In this document: positions 53,364 to 62,497 of the stretch, piece after piece
Layout of the letters: each line of letters opens with the position of its first letter
Numbering within the stretch: position 1 is the stretch's first letter
Assembly: GCA_963783245.1 (NCBI GenBank)
Contig: CAWAMS010000002.1
Location: 1,054,001 to 1,118,000, forward strand
Source of the DNA: Bog-473 sp963783245
Lineage (GTDB): Bacteria > Actinomycetota > Acidimicrobiia > Acidimicrobiales > RAAP-2
Length of the DNA stretch: 64,000 bases
Direction: 5' to 3'
Translations under genes and position numbers: made by a program
The notes under the pieces: generated by a model
What the model was told of the DNA's origin: nothing
Database searches by the model: none
What the model saw: the letters and a program-made list of their open reading frames with translations, nothing else

Positions 53364-53737
53364 CGAGGGCTTCCCCGGCCTTTTCGGCGGGTGACCATGC
53401 GGTAGGCGGCGAGCAGAGTTCCGATTGCAGGACCCGGGCCCCGGACGGTATTCGGGGCGGTTAAAAGCCGGGAGCGGGCAGGGGCTCATTGAGGCGGAGG
53501 GCGGGCGCAACGACGAGGAGTTTGCTGATCTCGGCGGTCTGCGGGTGAGGGGATCGAAGAGTTGTGCTCCTATTGGGATTGGGTGGTCGGCTCATTGACA
53601 GCAGTTTGCGATCCTTACTGGGAAGAGCAACCAACTCAGGTGGCGCAGTCGCCGGGATCCTGAGTCGACCGACCGGATGCCGGATCGTCGGATCGGCAAC
53701 CGATATCGATGTGTGGCGAGAATAAAGGACCTGTGAA
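53364..53737. other. Non-coding gap
   Basis: About 370 bp with no recognisable gene, tRNA or strong hairpin. It precedes a GTG-started glycosyltransferase gene and must include its promoter. Confidence 0.45.
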
Positions 53738-54790
53738 GTGGACGTGAGCGAGAACGGCAACGGCAACGGCAGCGCCAATGGCCACGGCAGCACCAATGGC
53801 AACGGGAGTGGCAACTATCAGGGCTCGGAGGACTGGTTTGAGCAGCGCGTCAGCCCGGACGAGCCGCCGGTCCGATTCGTCGAGCGACGCCAGGGTGGCC
53901 GCCGGCGTAGTGACTCGCGCGGAGTGAATGAATTGCCGTCCATCACCCTCACGGCTCCGACCGTGAGCCTCGTCATCCCCACCCGGAACGAGGCTCGCAA
54001 CGTCGCCGATGTCCTCGATCGCCTTCCGAAAATGATCACCGAAGTCATTTTGGTGGACGCAAGCTCCGACGTGACCAAACTCATGGCCCGATCGAGCCGG
54101 AGTGACATCCGGATCATCGGCGAGCCAGCCCCCGGAAAAGGGAACGCCCTACGAGCGGGTCTGGCGGCTGCCACGGGCGACGTCGTGGTCGCCATGGACG
54201 CCGACGGCAGCATGTCGCCCGAGGAGATTCCGCGGTTCGTCCACCCTCTGGCACACGGATTCGACTTCACCAAGGGTTCTCGCTTCATGGCGGGGGGAGG
54301 GTCACTCGACATCACACCGATCCGGAGGGCCGGCAACCGAGCCCTGGTCGAAGCGGCGAACCTGCTGCTCGGCGTACGGTACACGGACCTCTGCTACGGA
54401 TTCTTTGCATTCCGAAAGATCTTCTTCGACTCCCTGGATCTTCGTTCGACCGGGTTCGAGATCGAGACCGAGATCATCGTGCGGGCGCAGCTCATCGGTC
54501 TGCGCATCGCCGAGGTGCCGAGCGTTGAGCTCCCGCGCCGCAACGGCGAGTCCAGCTTGCGAGCGGTCCGCGACGGCACAAGGGTCCTGCGGACGCTGTT
54601 GATGGAGCGAAAGCTTCAGCGTGCCGCCGGTGGCTCCGCCGGGTTGTATCCCGAGCTCACCGGAGATCGGCATGCGGAAAAAAATGGGCGTCGCCCGGTT
54701 ACGGCGGATCGACCTTCCCGCCCGATGAACGGGCCCCGTGCCCGAGAGCATTCCGTCGCCGATCCGGCCCACGGTCGACCGCTGAACTGA
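53738..54790 (+). CDS. GT2 glycosyltransferase (DPM/DPG synthase-like) with Asn/Gly-rich N-terminus
   Basis: A 350-residue cytoplasmic transferase, probably charging a polyprenyl phosphate or adding sugars to an envelope glycan. An unstructured N-terminus of 25 residues made of Asn-Gly-Ser repeats precedes the GT-A domain (about 75-290): VSLVIPTRNEARNVADVL, APGKGNALRAGLAAA, DXD-type MDADGSMSPEE, KGSRFMAGGG and TDLCYGFFAFRK. The C-terminal 50 residues are polar and disordered. No membrane helices follow. It is a paralogue of the gene at 55692. Confidence 0.9.
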   Translation: MDVSENGNGNGSANGHGSTNGNGSGNYQGSEDWFEQRVSPDEPPVRFVERRQGGRRRSDSRGVNELPSITLTAPTVSLVIPTRNEARNVADVLDRLPKMITEVILVDASSDVTKLMARSSRSDIRIIGEPAPGKGNALRAGLAAATGDVVVAMDADGSMSPEEIPRFVHPLAHGFDFTKGSRFMAGGGSLDITPIRRAGNRALVEAANLLLGVRYTDLCYGFFAFRKIFFDSLDLRSTGFEIETEIIVRAQLIGLRIAEVPSVELPRRNGESSLRAVRDGTRVLRTLLMERKLQRAAGGSAGLYPELTGDRHAEKNGRRPVTADRPSRPMNGPRAREHSVADPAHGRPLN

Positions 54791-55691
54791 GAGCGCATGG
54801 CGGCATCGGGGGGATTCCTCTGGTGCCGCAGCGAGGAGACCCGAGGGCAGCGGCCACGTAGGTGAGCGCCCCCCTCCGGGTCGCCCGCAGAGCGATCGCC
54901 GAGGTCTCCGCACCGGCCCTGGGGGCCCCATCTCGGACCCTCCCGTGGCGAGCAACCGTCTGGCGAGCAACCGTCTGGCGAGCAACCGTCTGGCGAGCAA
55001 CCGTCTATGGAGCGGCCGGCCCCGGCGTGATGCTGAGGACGGAGGCTCGAGGCCCCGGTGGCTCTCTCTTGCCGGTTCACTCGCTGGCGGTAACGGGGAG
55101 CCCGCACCAGCCCCAGATGTCTGGTATCTGGCCGACAGATGGAGTCCTCCTCCCCACTCTCCTCGCGCACCGAGAGCCGTGCCGGGTCCCGGCAACCCCT
55201 CGTGGCGGATCGCCGCGGCGTTGTTATGATCCCTCATGTCCCAGAAAGTCGTCACAGCACCGGACCAGGAGGGTCCCCCCGCATCCAGGGTCGCTTGTAA
55301 GAAGATCCAGTTCAGCAGGTATTTTAGTGTCACTCCTGGCATGAATTCGTCGCGGACGGTACGAGCGAGTGACGCCTCGGAACTCATTTGTCGGAAAAGT
55401 GACTTTTTGCCCTATGCGGTGCGCCGTCAGTCATCCAGAATGGCTACACATTGACGACTCTTGTGGTGAGAATTCGGCATTGTGGCGTGAGGCAAGACGG
55501 CAAGACCAGGGCGGTGACGTGGAGTGGCCGATCTGGCCTGACGAACGACCGTGAGGTGGAGGTTAAACGGAGGGGTCCGTGAAGTGACGATTCATGGTGA
55601 ACAGGAAGTCATCCGTCGTGGGGCAAGGCCACGAGGGACCTTTGATGGAAAGTGAAGATCGGCGAGTATTCATGATGAAGGGCGGAATGAG
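54791..55691. other. Non-coding gap of 900 bp with a tandem repeat
   Basis: No gene supported. Open frames on both strands exist only because of GC bias and the 15-bp repeat at 54946. The segment 55440-55690 before the next glycosyltransferase is less GC-rich and probably contains its promoter and a long leader. Confidence 0.5.
54946..55005. repeat. Tandem repeat, four copies of 15 bp
   Basis: Four perfect copies of TGGCGAGCAACCGTC. Fifteen bases is a multiple of three, but no gene is recognised on either strand here. Confidence 0.9.
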
Positions 55692-56552
55692 TTGACTCTT
55701 ACCCAGATCAATAGTCGGGCCCAGCGCAAGCTGGGCACGAATGACCTGGAGCCAACGGTTTCAGTTGTCATACCCGCCAAGAACGAGGCCCTGAATCTGC
55801 CCCACGTGTTCGCTGGATTGCCGCGTGACCTTTATGAGGTGATTTTGGTTGACGGAGGCTCCACCGACGAGACCGTCGAAGTGGCTCGACAGCTCTGGCC
55901 CGACATCACGATCATCGGTCAGACCCGGAGAGGCAAGGGCAATGCATTGGCGTGCGGATTCGAGGAGGCCAGCGGCGACTTTATCGTCATGCTCGACGCG
56001 GACGGCTCAACCGATCCGGCGGAGATCCCACTGTTCGTGGACGCCCTGAAGAGCGGAGCGGACTTCGCCAAGGGCTCACGTTTCATGACAGGAGCCGGAA
56101 GCAGCGACATCAGCCGCATTCGGCAGATGGGGAACTACTTCTTGAACAAGGCCGTCAATCTGCTCTATGGGACGCGCTATACGGATCTTTGCTACGGCTA
56201 TAACGCCTTTCGCCGTGAGTGCTTGTCCGTCATCGATCTCGAAGGGGGAGAGGTCGAAGGAGTCGATGAGCGCACCATGCTCTGGGGTGACGGATTCGAG
56301 GTGGAGACTCTGATCAATGTGCGGATCGCCAAGGCGGGCCTACGGGTCGCCGAGGTACCCAGCTTCGAGCGGAGTCGCTACTTCGGCACCAGCAATCTCA
56401 ATGCCTTCTCCGACGGGATGCGGGTCCTCAGGACCATCCATGCAGAGCGCAAGAGGGGCACTCGCCGAGCCGCCACCACGTCGGCCGCGATCGAGCGCGA
56501 AGTGGGGATCTCGTGGTCCCTTCTCTCCACCCTGAGCGAAGAAGCCTGCTGA
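55692..56552 (+). CDS. GT2 glycosyltransferase (DPM/DPG synthase-like)
   Basis: A 286-residue transferase closely similar in motif order to the protein at 53738: VSVVIPAKNEALNLPHVF, VILVDGGSTDETVEVAR, RRGKGNALACGFEEA, MLDADGSTDPAEIP, KGSRFMTGAGSSDISRIR and YTDLCYGYNAFRRE. It lacks the Asn/Gly-rich N-terminus and has an insert (GGEVEGVDERTMLWGDG) before FEVETLINVRI. The TTG at 55692 is the likely start. It ends 60 bp before the convergent GH16 gene. Confidence 0.9.
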   Translation: MTLTQINSRAQRKLGTNDLEPTVSVVIPAKNEALNLPHVFAGLPRDLYEVILVDGGSTDETVEVARQLWPDITIIGQTRRGKGNALACGFEEASGDFIVMLDADGSTDPAEIPLFVDALKSGADFAKGSRFMTGAGSSDISRIRQMGNYFLNKAVNLLYGTRYTDLCYGYNAFRRECLSVIDLEGGEVEGVDERTMLWGDGFEVETLINVRIAKAGLRVAEVPSFERSRYFGTSNLNAFSDGMRVLRTIHAERKRGTRRAATTSAAIEREVGISWSLLSTLSEEAC

Positions 56553-56611
56553 CTCGAGGAGCTCTCGGCCCCGCAACCTGAGCGGATGGAACTGGTCGAC
56601 TTCCCTCTGGC

Positions 56612-57592
56612 CTACGTATAGATCTTTACGGATCGGATGTTGAACGAACTGCCGGAGGCCGCTGGTCCGTCGATCGCCAAGTTGGCGAGGAAATACATCG
56701 CCTGACTTGGCACAGCGCTCCCCGTGTAGGTGAAGACGACCTTGCCGTCGAAGTACCACGTCAGGGAGCCGGGTTTCCACAACAGTCCATAGGTGTGATA
56801 GCCGACCCCGAGATCCGCACCCGTCTGGACCACCCGGTACTTCTGCTTCGGGTCTTTGGTCGTCCCCCAGTGGTAGGTCGTCGAGATTGAAGTCGTGTTC
56901 CCGAAGTTCTCCATGATGTCGATCTCCGGCGGCCATTTCACGGCCTTTGGGAGGAGCCAGAGTGCCGGCCATGTTCCGGCAGTCGCGGGAATCTGCGCGA
57001 CAACTTGGACGTACCCGTAGGTGAAGGCAAAGGAGTTCTTCGTCGTAACCATGCCCGACCTGTAGGGGTACGTCTTTGGTGCACCCGAAGCATCGGTTCC
57101 CTTCGTTGGCGTCTGTGTCGCGACGAGGTGAAGGGTTCCGCCTGAGACGAGGGCTCCTGAGGGTCGGTACCACTCCACCTCGTTCGAATTACCGTAGTTA
57201 TTGCACTCGTGCGCCGGATAACAAGTACTCCATGTCGACGTATTGAGTCTCGTGCCTCGGAAGTGGGGATTGAAGGCGAGCGAGAGGCCGGCGGTCGGAT
57301 CGGACGCCGCTCTGGCCTCCTCGAGCGCGACCTCTGTCGGCGCGCTGACCGACACGAGCGATCGGTGAGTCACAACGGTCGCGTTGGTCGCCCCTGCCGG
57401 GCCCTCCCCGCCCGTTCCCCAAACCGAACCCGCAAGAGCACCACATCCCAAAGCCAACGACAAGGCCACGGTGTATGAGCGGCTCTCTCCGATGCTTTCC
57501 GCGGCCGATAGGCCGTGTCGAACGGCTCGCCATGGCAACGTCACCAGAGGGAATGCACGCTCCAGATTCCTCATTCTCCTTTTCATGCGCAT
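56612..57592 (-). CDS. Secreted glycoside hydrolase family 16 protein
   Basis: A 326-residue endo-glucanase/galactanase-like enzyme. A long basic N-terminus followed by LSLALGCGALAGSVWGT suggests a signal peptide or anchor (about residues 42-65). The catalytic domain (about 105-326) shows the beta-bulge motif PPEIDIMENFG with both catalytic Glu, plus TWPALWLLP and WYFDGKVVFTY. It may trim or remodel a polysaccharide produced by the neighbouring glycosyltransferases. Convergent with the GT2 gene at 55692. Confidence 0.92.
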   Translation of the reverse strand: MRMKRRMRNLERAFPLVTLPWRAVRHGLSAAESIGESRSYTVALSLALGCGALAGSVWGTGGEGPAGATNATVVTHRSLVSVSAPTEVALEEARAASDPTAGLSLAFNPHFRGTRLNTSTWSTCYPAHECNNYGNSNEVEWYRPSGALVSGGTLHLVATQTPTKGTDASGAPKTYPYRSGMVTTKNSFAFTYGYVQVVAQIPATAGTWPALWLLPKAVKWPPEIDIMENFGNTTSISTTYHWGTTKDPKQKYRVVQTGADLGVGYHTYGLLWKPGSLTWYFDGKVVFTYTGSAVPSQAMYFLANLAIDGPAASGSSFNIRSVKIYT

Positions 57593-57973
57593 TGCCCGAG
57601 CACCTTTTCCGGAAATGCCTGTCCAATGGATCCGACATGTGAAAAACCTGAGAAATTGCAGGGCTCTCGCCCAGAATCCACTTTAAGGTCTCCATCGTTC
57701 GATAGTCGGTCGCCTACAGCCTTTATTTCGGCCATTCCGCGATTCTGCACATCCATGTGTGGGCACTGGTGCACGCGGGTGCTGCGATCCGGCGCGAAGT
57801 CATCGAGCGTGTTGCCCAGACCGCTGCGGATGCGCGGCCTGTCGCCCGTACGTGGTGCGACCGTCAAGCCTCCCCACGCTGTCTCCGAGAGAGCGCTCAC
57901 TGCCAGTAGTATCCGTACCAGGAAAAGCGTAAGGCCCTCGAGGCGGAGGCAGCCGTGACCAAGACACAGCGAG
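57593..57973. other. Divergent intergenic region
   Basis: About 380 bp between the GH16 gene (minus) and the next glycosyltransferase (plus). I see no gene; promoters for both directions must lie here. Confidence 0.45.
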
Positions 57974-59344
57974 TTGGGTCGTGAGGAACAGACTGAACCA
58001 GAACGGGTTGTCACAACTGACCCCCGTACTGCGGGACCGAGGGGCTGTAGCGGGGTCTGTGCGTTGAGCGTCCAGCTGCTGTCGCCCTCCTTTCCGCTCC
58101 CCACACCGGCGCCAGGCAATCGCGAGTTTGGCGGTGCAGTCTGGATTGGGTCATATGAGGTTGGCATGGCGGAGCCGTGTCCCGATCTGAAGCTCGAGGG
58201 CGGCGAACGGTTTTCGAAGGCAAGGCTTCTTCTATGGGACTCTGACCGGGTCCAGGGATTTGTTGAACTTCCGGTATCCAATGGTGCCATTGCGGCAGCG
58301 GATCTGGAGCGGGCGATTGCGGCACTGCCGAGGCGGAAGACCGAATGGGCCGGTGTGCCATTGGTGCCGATCAGCGTCATCGTCTGCACTCGGGATCGCC
58401 CGGAAGACCTGTCCGGATGCCTGTCCGCACTTTTCGACCTGAAGTATCCGGAATTCGAGATCATTGTGGTCGACAATGCTCCAGCAACCGACGCGACCCG
58501 CGCCCTCGTCGAGCCGATGTCGGACCGAGGCGTTCGCTATGTACGAGCGGATCTCCCCGGGCTGGCCCGAGCGCGCAACGTGGGTGCCCGTAGTGCAAGG
58601 TACGGCCATTTAGCCTTTACGGATGACGACGTCATCGTCGATCGTCGTTGGCTCGAGGCATTGGGTCAGGGATTTGCGGACCACACGGACGCGGGCTGTG
58701 TCTCGGGAATGGTGGCAACAGGTCAGTTGGAATCGCGATCGCAGCACTACTTCGACCAGCGCGTGGGCTGGAGTGAAAATATGCACGTCACGAAATTCAG
58801 CCTTGATGATCCACCGATCGGATTCCCACTGTTCCCCTTCCAATTCGGCGCATATGGGACAGGAGCGAACTTCGCAGTTGAGAGGTCATTGCTGTTCGAG
58901 CTCGGAGGCTTCGACGAAGCACTTGGAGTTGGATCGCCGACCGGTGGGGGAGAGGATATCGATTGGTTCGTCCGGGTCATCCTCGCGGGCCACACCCTGC
59001 TCTACCAACCTGATGCGGTTGTGTGGCACAAGCACCGCATTGATGATGCAAGTTTGGCAACCCAACTCGAGAACTACGGAGTTGGGTTGGGCGCCGTGAT
59101 CGCCAAGCTTGCCGCCAATCCGAAGGCACTTCGAGCAATGGCCCCGCTGATAGGCCGTGCCGTGTTGCACACCTGGAAGATCCTGAGAATCAAGGACAAC
59201 ACGCAATCCGCCGAAAGAGTGAGTACCGGCAACGCATTCAGAGAGTTCCGAGGAATGTTACGGGCACCATGGGCTCTCCATCGGGCCCGACGGGATCGGG
59301 TCGCATACCCGCTCTATTCAGAGGCAGTCGCCGGCAAACAGTAG
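57974..59344 (+). CDS. GT2 glycosyltransferase
   Basis: A transferase of up to 456 residues. The GT-A domain begins near residue 130 (PISVIVCTRDRPEDLSGCLSAL) and shows VVDNAPATDATR, GLARARNVGARSA, DXD-type FTDDDVIVDRRW, FGAYGTGANFAVERS and GGGEDIDWFVRVI with the acceptor-side ED. The first 60 residues are low-complexity, so the start is uncertain; MAEPCPDL at 58166 is an alternative. An extended C-terminus of about 100 residues has no membrane helix. It ends 29 bp from the convergent GT2 gene. Confidence 0.88.
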   Translation: MGREEQTEPERVVTTDPRTAGPRGCSGVCALSVQLLSPSFPLPTPAPGNREFGGAVWIGSYEVGMAEPCPDLKLEGGERFSKARLLLWDSDRVQGFVELPVSNGAIAAADLERAIAALPRRKTEWAGVPLVPISVIVCTRDRPEDLSGCLSALFDLKYPEFEIIVVDNAPATDATRALVEPMSDRGVRYVRADLPGLARARNVGARSARYGHLAFTDDDVIVDRRWLEALGQGFADHTDAGCVSGMVATGQLESRSQHYFDQRVGWSENMHVTKFSLDDPPIGFPLFPFQFGAYGTGANFAVERSLLFELGGFDEALGVGSPTGGGEDIDWFVRVILAGHTLLYQPDAVVWHKHRIDDASLATQLENYGVGLGAVIAKLAANPKALRAMAPLIGRAVLHTWKILRIKDNTQSAERVSTGNAFREFRGMLRAPWALHRARRDRVAYPLYSEAVAGKQ

Positions 59345-59373
59345 CGACATTCGAATTGAGCAGTTCAGTTCGG

Positions 59374-60306
59374 CTAAAACCCCTGCGACTTTTCTCGCCG
59401 AATTGCTTTGAGGATCACCCTCCCAGAGACGACCGGAGAAAAGACGAACGACTCTCCGAGAGCGAGCAATTGGCCCTTTCGATCGTGACGAGATCGCGCT
59501 TCACTGGCACGAAACATTGCAGCGTTGGCCCGACCTGTTAACGCGGTCGCCAGGCCAATGCGCGCCGCCTTCGCATCTTCTGCTCTGTTGCGGAGTTCCG
59601 CCGACCAGAGGTGCTGAGTCAGGATCTGCTTGATCTCTCGGCCTCCTGACGTCGCACCCAACCAAATGTTGTTTCCGTGCCGCCGGTACTCGCACAACAC
59701 GTCAGGGAGGAAGCTCACGGTGCACTCTCGTGCGATCCGGAAAACAAGATCTAGGTCTTCTCCAATTGCGAGTACGGAATTGAATCCGCCGACCTCCTGA
59801 ATGAGCGATCTTCTCGCAACCACGGAGGAAAGGAGTACCACCCCGTTTCCCATGAGAAAGTCGCGGTACTGGGCTTCCCTCGCCAGACCGGTGCCAGTGA
59901 CGGCTCCACTCCCGTCGATGAACCGAAACTGGGTATGGCAAAGTCCGATGGATTCATCGCTCATGGCTCGAACTTGGAGTTTCAACCGATCGGGCAACAT
60001 TCGGTCGTCATCGTCGAGGAACGCGACGAGTTCTGCCCGAGCGCGTCCGATGCCGACATTTCGAGCCACGGACACACCGCGCTGACGTTGTCTGACGATA
60101 TGTATCCGGGTGTCGTCACGTTCGATATCCGAAAGGTCGTCCCGGCACCCATCAAGGATGACGATAAGTTCCCAGTCTTCGAATGTCTGCGCTTGCACAG
60201 AAGCGATGGCTTCTCGTAGGTACGGGCCACCTCGAAAGCTGGGGATCACCACACTGACGTCGGGCACACATATCCCTTCTTGTGTTCTCAAGCGGCGGGC
60301 CGCCAT
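59374..60306 (-). CDS. GT2 glycosyltransferase
   Basis: A 310-residue transferase with the GT-A fold at residues 15-240: VSVVIPSFRGGPYLREAIASVQAQT, ELIVILDGCRDD, RGVSVARNVGIGRARAEL, DXD region FLDDDDRMLPDRL and IGEDLDLVFRIA. It probably acts on the same glycan as its neighbours. The ATG at 60306 or the GTG at 60267 (just before PDVSVV) may start it. Confidence 0.9.
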   Translation of the reverse strand: MAARRLRTQEGICVPDVSVVIPSFRGGPYLREAIASVQAQTFEDWELIVILDGCRDDLSDIERDDTRIHIVRQRQRGVSVARNVGIGRARAELVAFLDDDDRMLPDRLKLQVRAMSDESIGLCHTQFRFIDGSGAVTGTGLAREAQYRDFLMGNGVVLLSSVVARRSLIQEVGGFNSVLAIGEDLDLVFRIARECTVSFLPDVLCEYRRHGNNIWLGATSGGREIKQILTQHLWSAELRNRAEDAKAARIGLATALTGRANAAMFRASEARSRHDRKGQLLALGESFVFSPVVSGRVILKAIRREKSQGF

Positions 60307-61079
60307 TTACCTACCATGGTATTTCGCTGCGGCGAACTGTGGGAGCACAGAATCCCACAGATGCGCGCCTTTCCCGTGATTCGTTTACATCGCGGCCTCG
60401 CGGAGACATCCCGGCGCGGGGTACTCGTGCGCAGGCGCAAATACTCACCTTTGGGACGGACTGGGCGGAAGAAGCACGTCCGCGCTCACACATTCGACGG
60501 TGCGCTCCGAGACCGCACCACAGTGCAGCGAGTGCACGTTCCCACGGCTTGCTCGAATAGGTCTTGGTCCATCCGACCGGTGAATGAGCGATTGGCGGTG
60601 CCGTCTGTAGCCATGGAGGCCGCGAATTGGCCGTCGACGTAGGTGGAGATCCACCACTGGCGACGACCAGAGCCTGTCGCACGAATCAGTGGCAACGATG
60701 CGCCACCCTGCGACGCCGAGCCGGACATCATATGGCCGGTACGGTCTCTGCGATCAATCTCGCTGTGCCGGCGTGGTCGACTTCTCCGCACCAGCGTTCC
60801 TCGTCGGTCCGACGAGGTGGTCATCGGGAAGGTAGGAAGAACGGCCAATGGGCAATTCCCGTTGCCTCCGTCGGCGATAGGCTTAGTCTTTGACCGTACG
60901 ACACTGATTCCATAGCGGCAAAACGGGTCAATCACCGCAGGCCCCTCCTCGGCTACAACCATCTGGCAACCGTTACGCAATCGCATTTCTACGTTCGTTA
61001 CGTAGGGTTATCCATGGGGATCAACGACGAAACCCTTAGAAGTCCGTCGCCAAATTAGCCGAGTAGTTAGGTTGGCAAA
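60307..61079. other. Non-coding gap of about 770 bp
   Basis: No supported gene. One minus-strand frame (60486-60986) contains WWISTYVDGQFAASMATDGT, which looks somewhat protein-like, but it has no recognisable family or good start. The short palindromic CTACGTTCGTTACGTAG lies at about 60991-61007. Confidence 0.35.
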
Positions 61080-61514
61080 ATGACAAGGACGCTTGGCGCA
61101 TCGCCATTGCGGATGACCGAAGAGCAACGCGACGAACTTGAGAGAATCATACATTCGTTTTCGTCCCCGTACCGCGCCGTCGCGCAGGCGACTGCGCTGC
61201 TGCTTGCGGCTGATGGCGCGACCAACTGCGAGGTCGCACGGCGCTTAGGCGTGGCGTCGCATTCGGTGCGAACGTGGCGGAGACGTTTCCGAGAGAGTGG
61301 GACCAGTTGGGTCGGCGCGACCGCGCCACGGCGAGGTCGGCAGTCGTCGTCACCCGCAGGCGCTGTCGACCAGGTGTCGCCCGCAAAAGGCGAAGTCCCC
61401 GATGACGGGGCCACGGACTGGTCGCCGAGAGCACTCGCCGATTGCTTTGGGTTGGGCAACAACGCTGTGGCCCGGATCTGGCGGGTCCACGGCCGCGAAC
61501 CTGGAACGTCGTGA
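61080..61514 (+). CDS. IS630-type helix-turn-helix protein, transposase fragment
   Basis: A 144-residue protein equal to the DNA-binding front of an IS630-family transposase: LLLAADGATNCEVARRLGVASHSVRTWRRRF and a second HTH region with DWSPRALADCFGLGNNAVARIWRVHG. The DDE catalytic domain that should follow is absent; the frame ends in GREPGTS. It may be a decayed insertion sequence or a domesticated regulator. Confidence 0.7.
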   Translation: MTRTLGASPLRMTEEQRDELERIIHSFSSPYRAVAQATALLLAADGATNCEVARRLGVASHSVRTWRRRFRESGTSWVGATAPRRGRQSSSPAGAVDQVSPAKGEVPDDGATDWSPRALADCFGLGNNAVARIWRVHGREPGTS

Positions 61515-61968
61515 CCTCCACGATCCCGGATTTCCCGGCGTTTATGATTGGGCACGCCGTCCTCGACGGGCCCTGCGGGGACCCGCCCGGGCGAGCCACC
61601 GTCCCGCCCGAAGTGGCGAGCGGGGGATTCGGAGACTTGGGTGCCTGCGCATCGAGTCCGGCGGCCGATCGCTCGGCGGATTCCATGCACTTTGAGCCGC
61701 ATTTCTCTTTCGGCAAGGTGCTCTCGTCCTGGTTGAGCCTAGTCGAGGACAGGCTTTTGGGAGGGATGCTGAGGGTTTTGAGTGGATTCTCGCAATTCAC
61801 TAAGAGTCGGCTTTGGAACATGAGGCGGGTAGGGGAATTAGGTGCCTATTTCTGTCCTCATGCAGCCCTTTTGATAGCGCCATTGGGTAGTTTATATACC
61901 GTAGGCAAGGAGGACTTGGCCTCTGGAATGACCGAATTCAGGAGTTCGATGACGGAGAAGGGTAGAGC
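61515..61968. other. Non-coding gap after the transposase fragment
   Basis: About 450 bp. No DDE-domain sequence of IS630 could be found, so the element is truncated, not frameshifted. An AT-rich stretch near 61890 (TTTATATACC) may be the promoter of the membrane-protein genes that follow. Confidence 0.4.
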
Positions 61969-62385
61969 GTGTCTCGATCGGTAAGGAGATCGTCACGGCG
62001 AGCATTCGATGCCTTCGATCTCCTCGATCTGGTGAGCGTCGCCGTGACGGCCACCGTCGCCGTGGCCGTTCTTACGCAGGATGAAAGTGCCGTTCGGGCT
62101 GTAGCTGCGTCGCTCTTCACGCTCTTCGTCCCTGGACGGGCCGTGGTAACCAACTGGCCCGGCATTGCTCAGCGTGCGCACGTCGCCGTTTCCGTTTTTT
62201 TCAGTCTGGTCCTTCTCACTTTCTTCGCGACGGTAACTCTCTGGCTCAGGTATTGGCATCCGCTCGGCCTTCTCGTTGTTGAGTGCCTCGTGTGCATCGT
62301 TGCGCTCTTCGTCGGAATCCTCAGGCGCCACCGACGGATCTATGAGCCGGTATCGGCGATCCTTCAGAGAACCGAACTGAGTTGA
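61969..62385 (+). CDS. Small integral membrane protein, hypothetical
   Basis: A 138-residue protein with about four hydrophobic segments (LLDLVSVAVTATVAVAVL, AVAASLFTLFVPGRAVV, VAVSVFFSLVLLTFFATVTL, LLVVECLVCIVALFVGIL) and basic ends. No family recognised. The start, GTG at 61969, follows AAGGGTAG. It precedes the larger membrane protein by about 110 bp and may belong to the same unit. Confidence 0.65.
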   Translation: MSRSVRRSSRRAFDAFDLLDLVSVAVTATVAVAVLTQDESAVRAVAASLFTLFVPGRAVVTNWPGIAQRAHVAVSVFFSLVLLTFFATVTLWLRYWHPLGLLVVECLVCIVALFVGILRRHRRIYEPVSAILQRTELS

Positions 62386-62497
62386 CAATGTCACCTACTA
62401 CTGAGCGGATCGCCGAAGGGCGGCCAGGGCGTCGTAAGGTCTATCCGATCGGGAGTTCTGTAGTGATGCGACGTGCGCACGAGAGTCCCTCCTTGTG

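Noticed and set aside
54302..55387. 361-codon minus-strand frame with ARRLL repeats
   Set aside because: It is antisense to the GT2 gene in its first third and then runs through the 15-bp tandem repeat; no start signal or family.
61442..61984. 180-codon plus-strand frame after the IS630 fragment
   Set aside because: The sequence shows no DDE-domain motifs and no family; it overlaps the start of the membrane protein gene and has no ribosome site.
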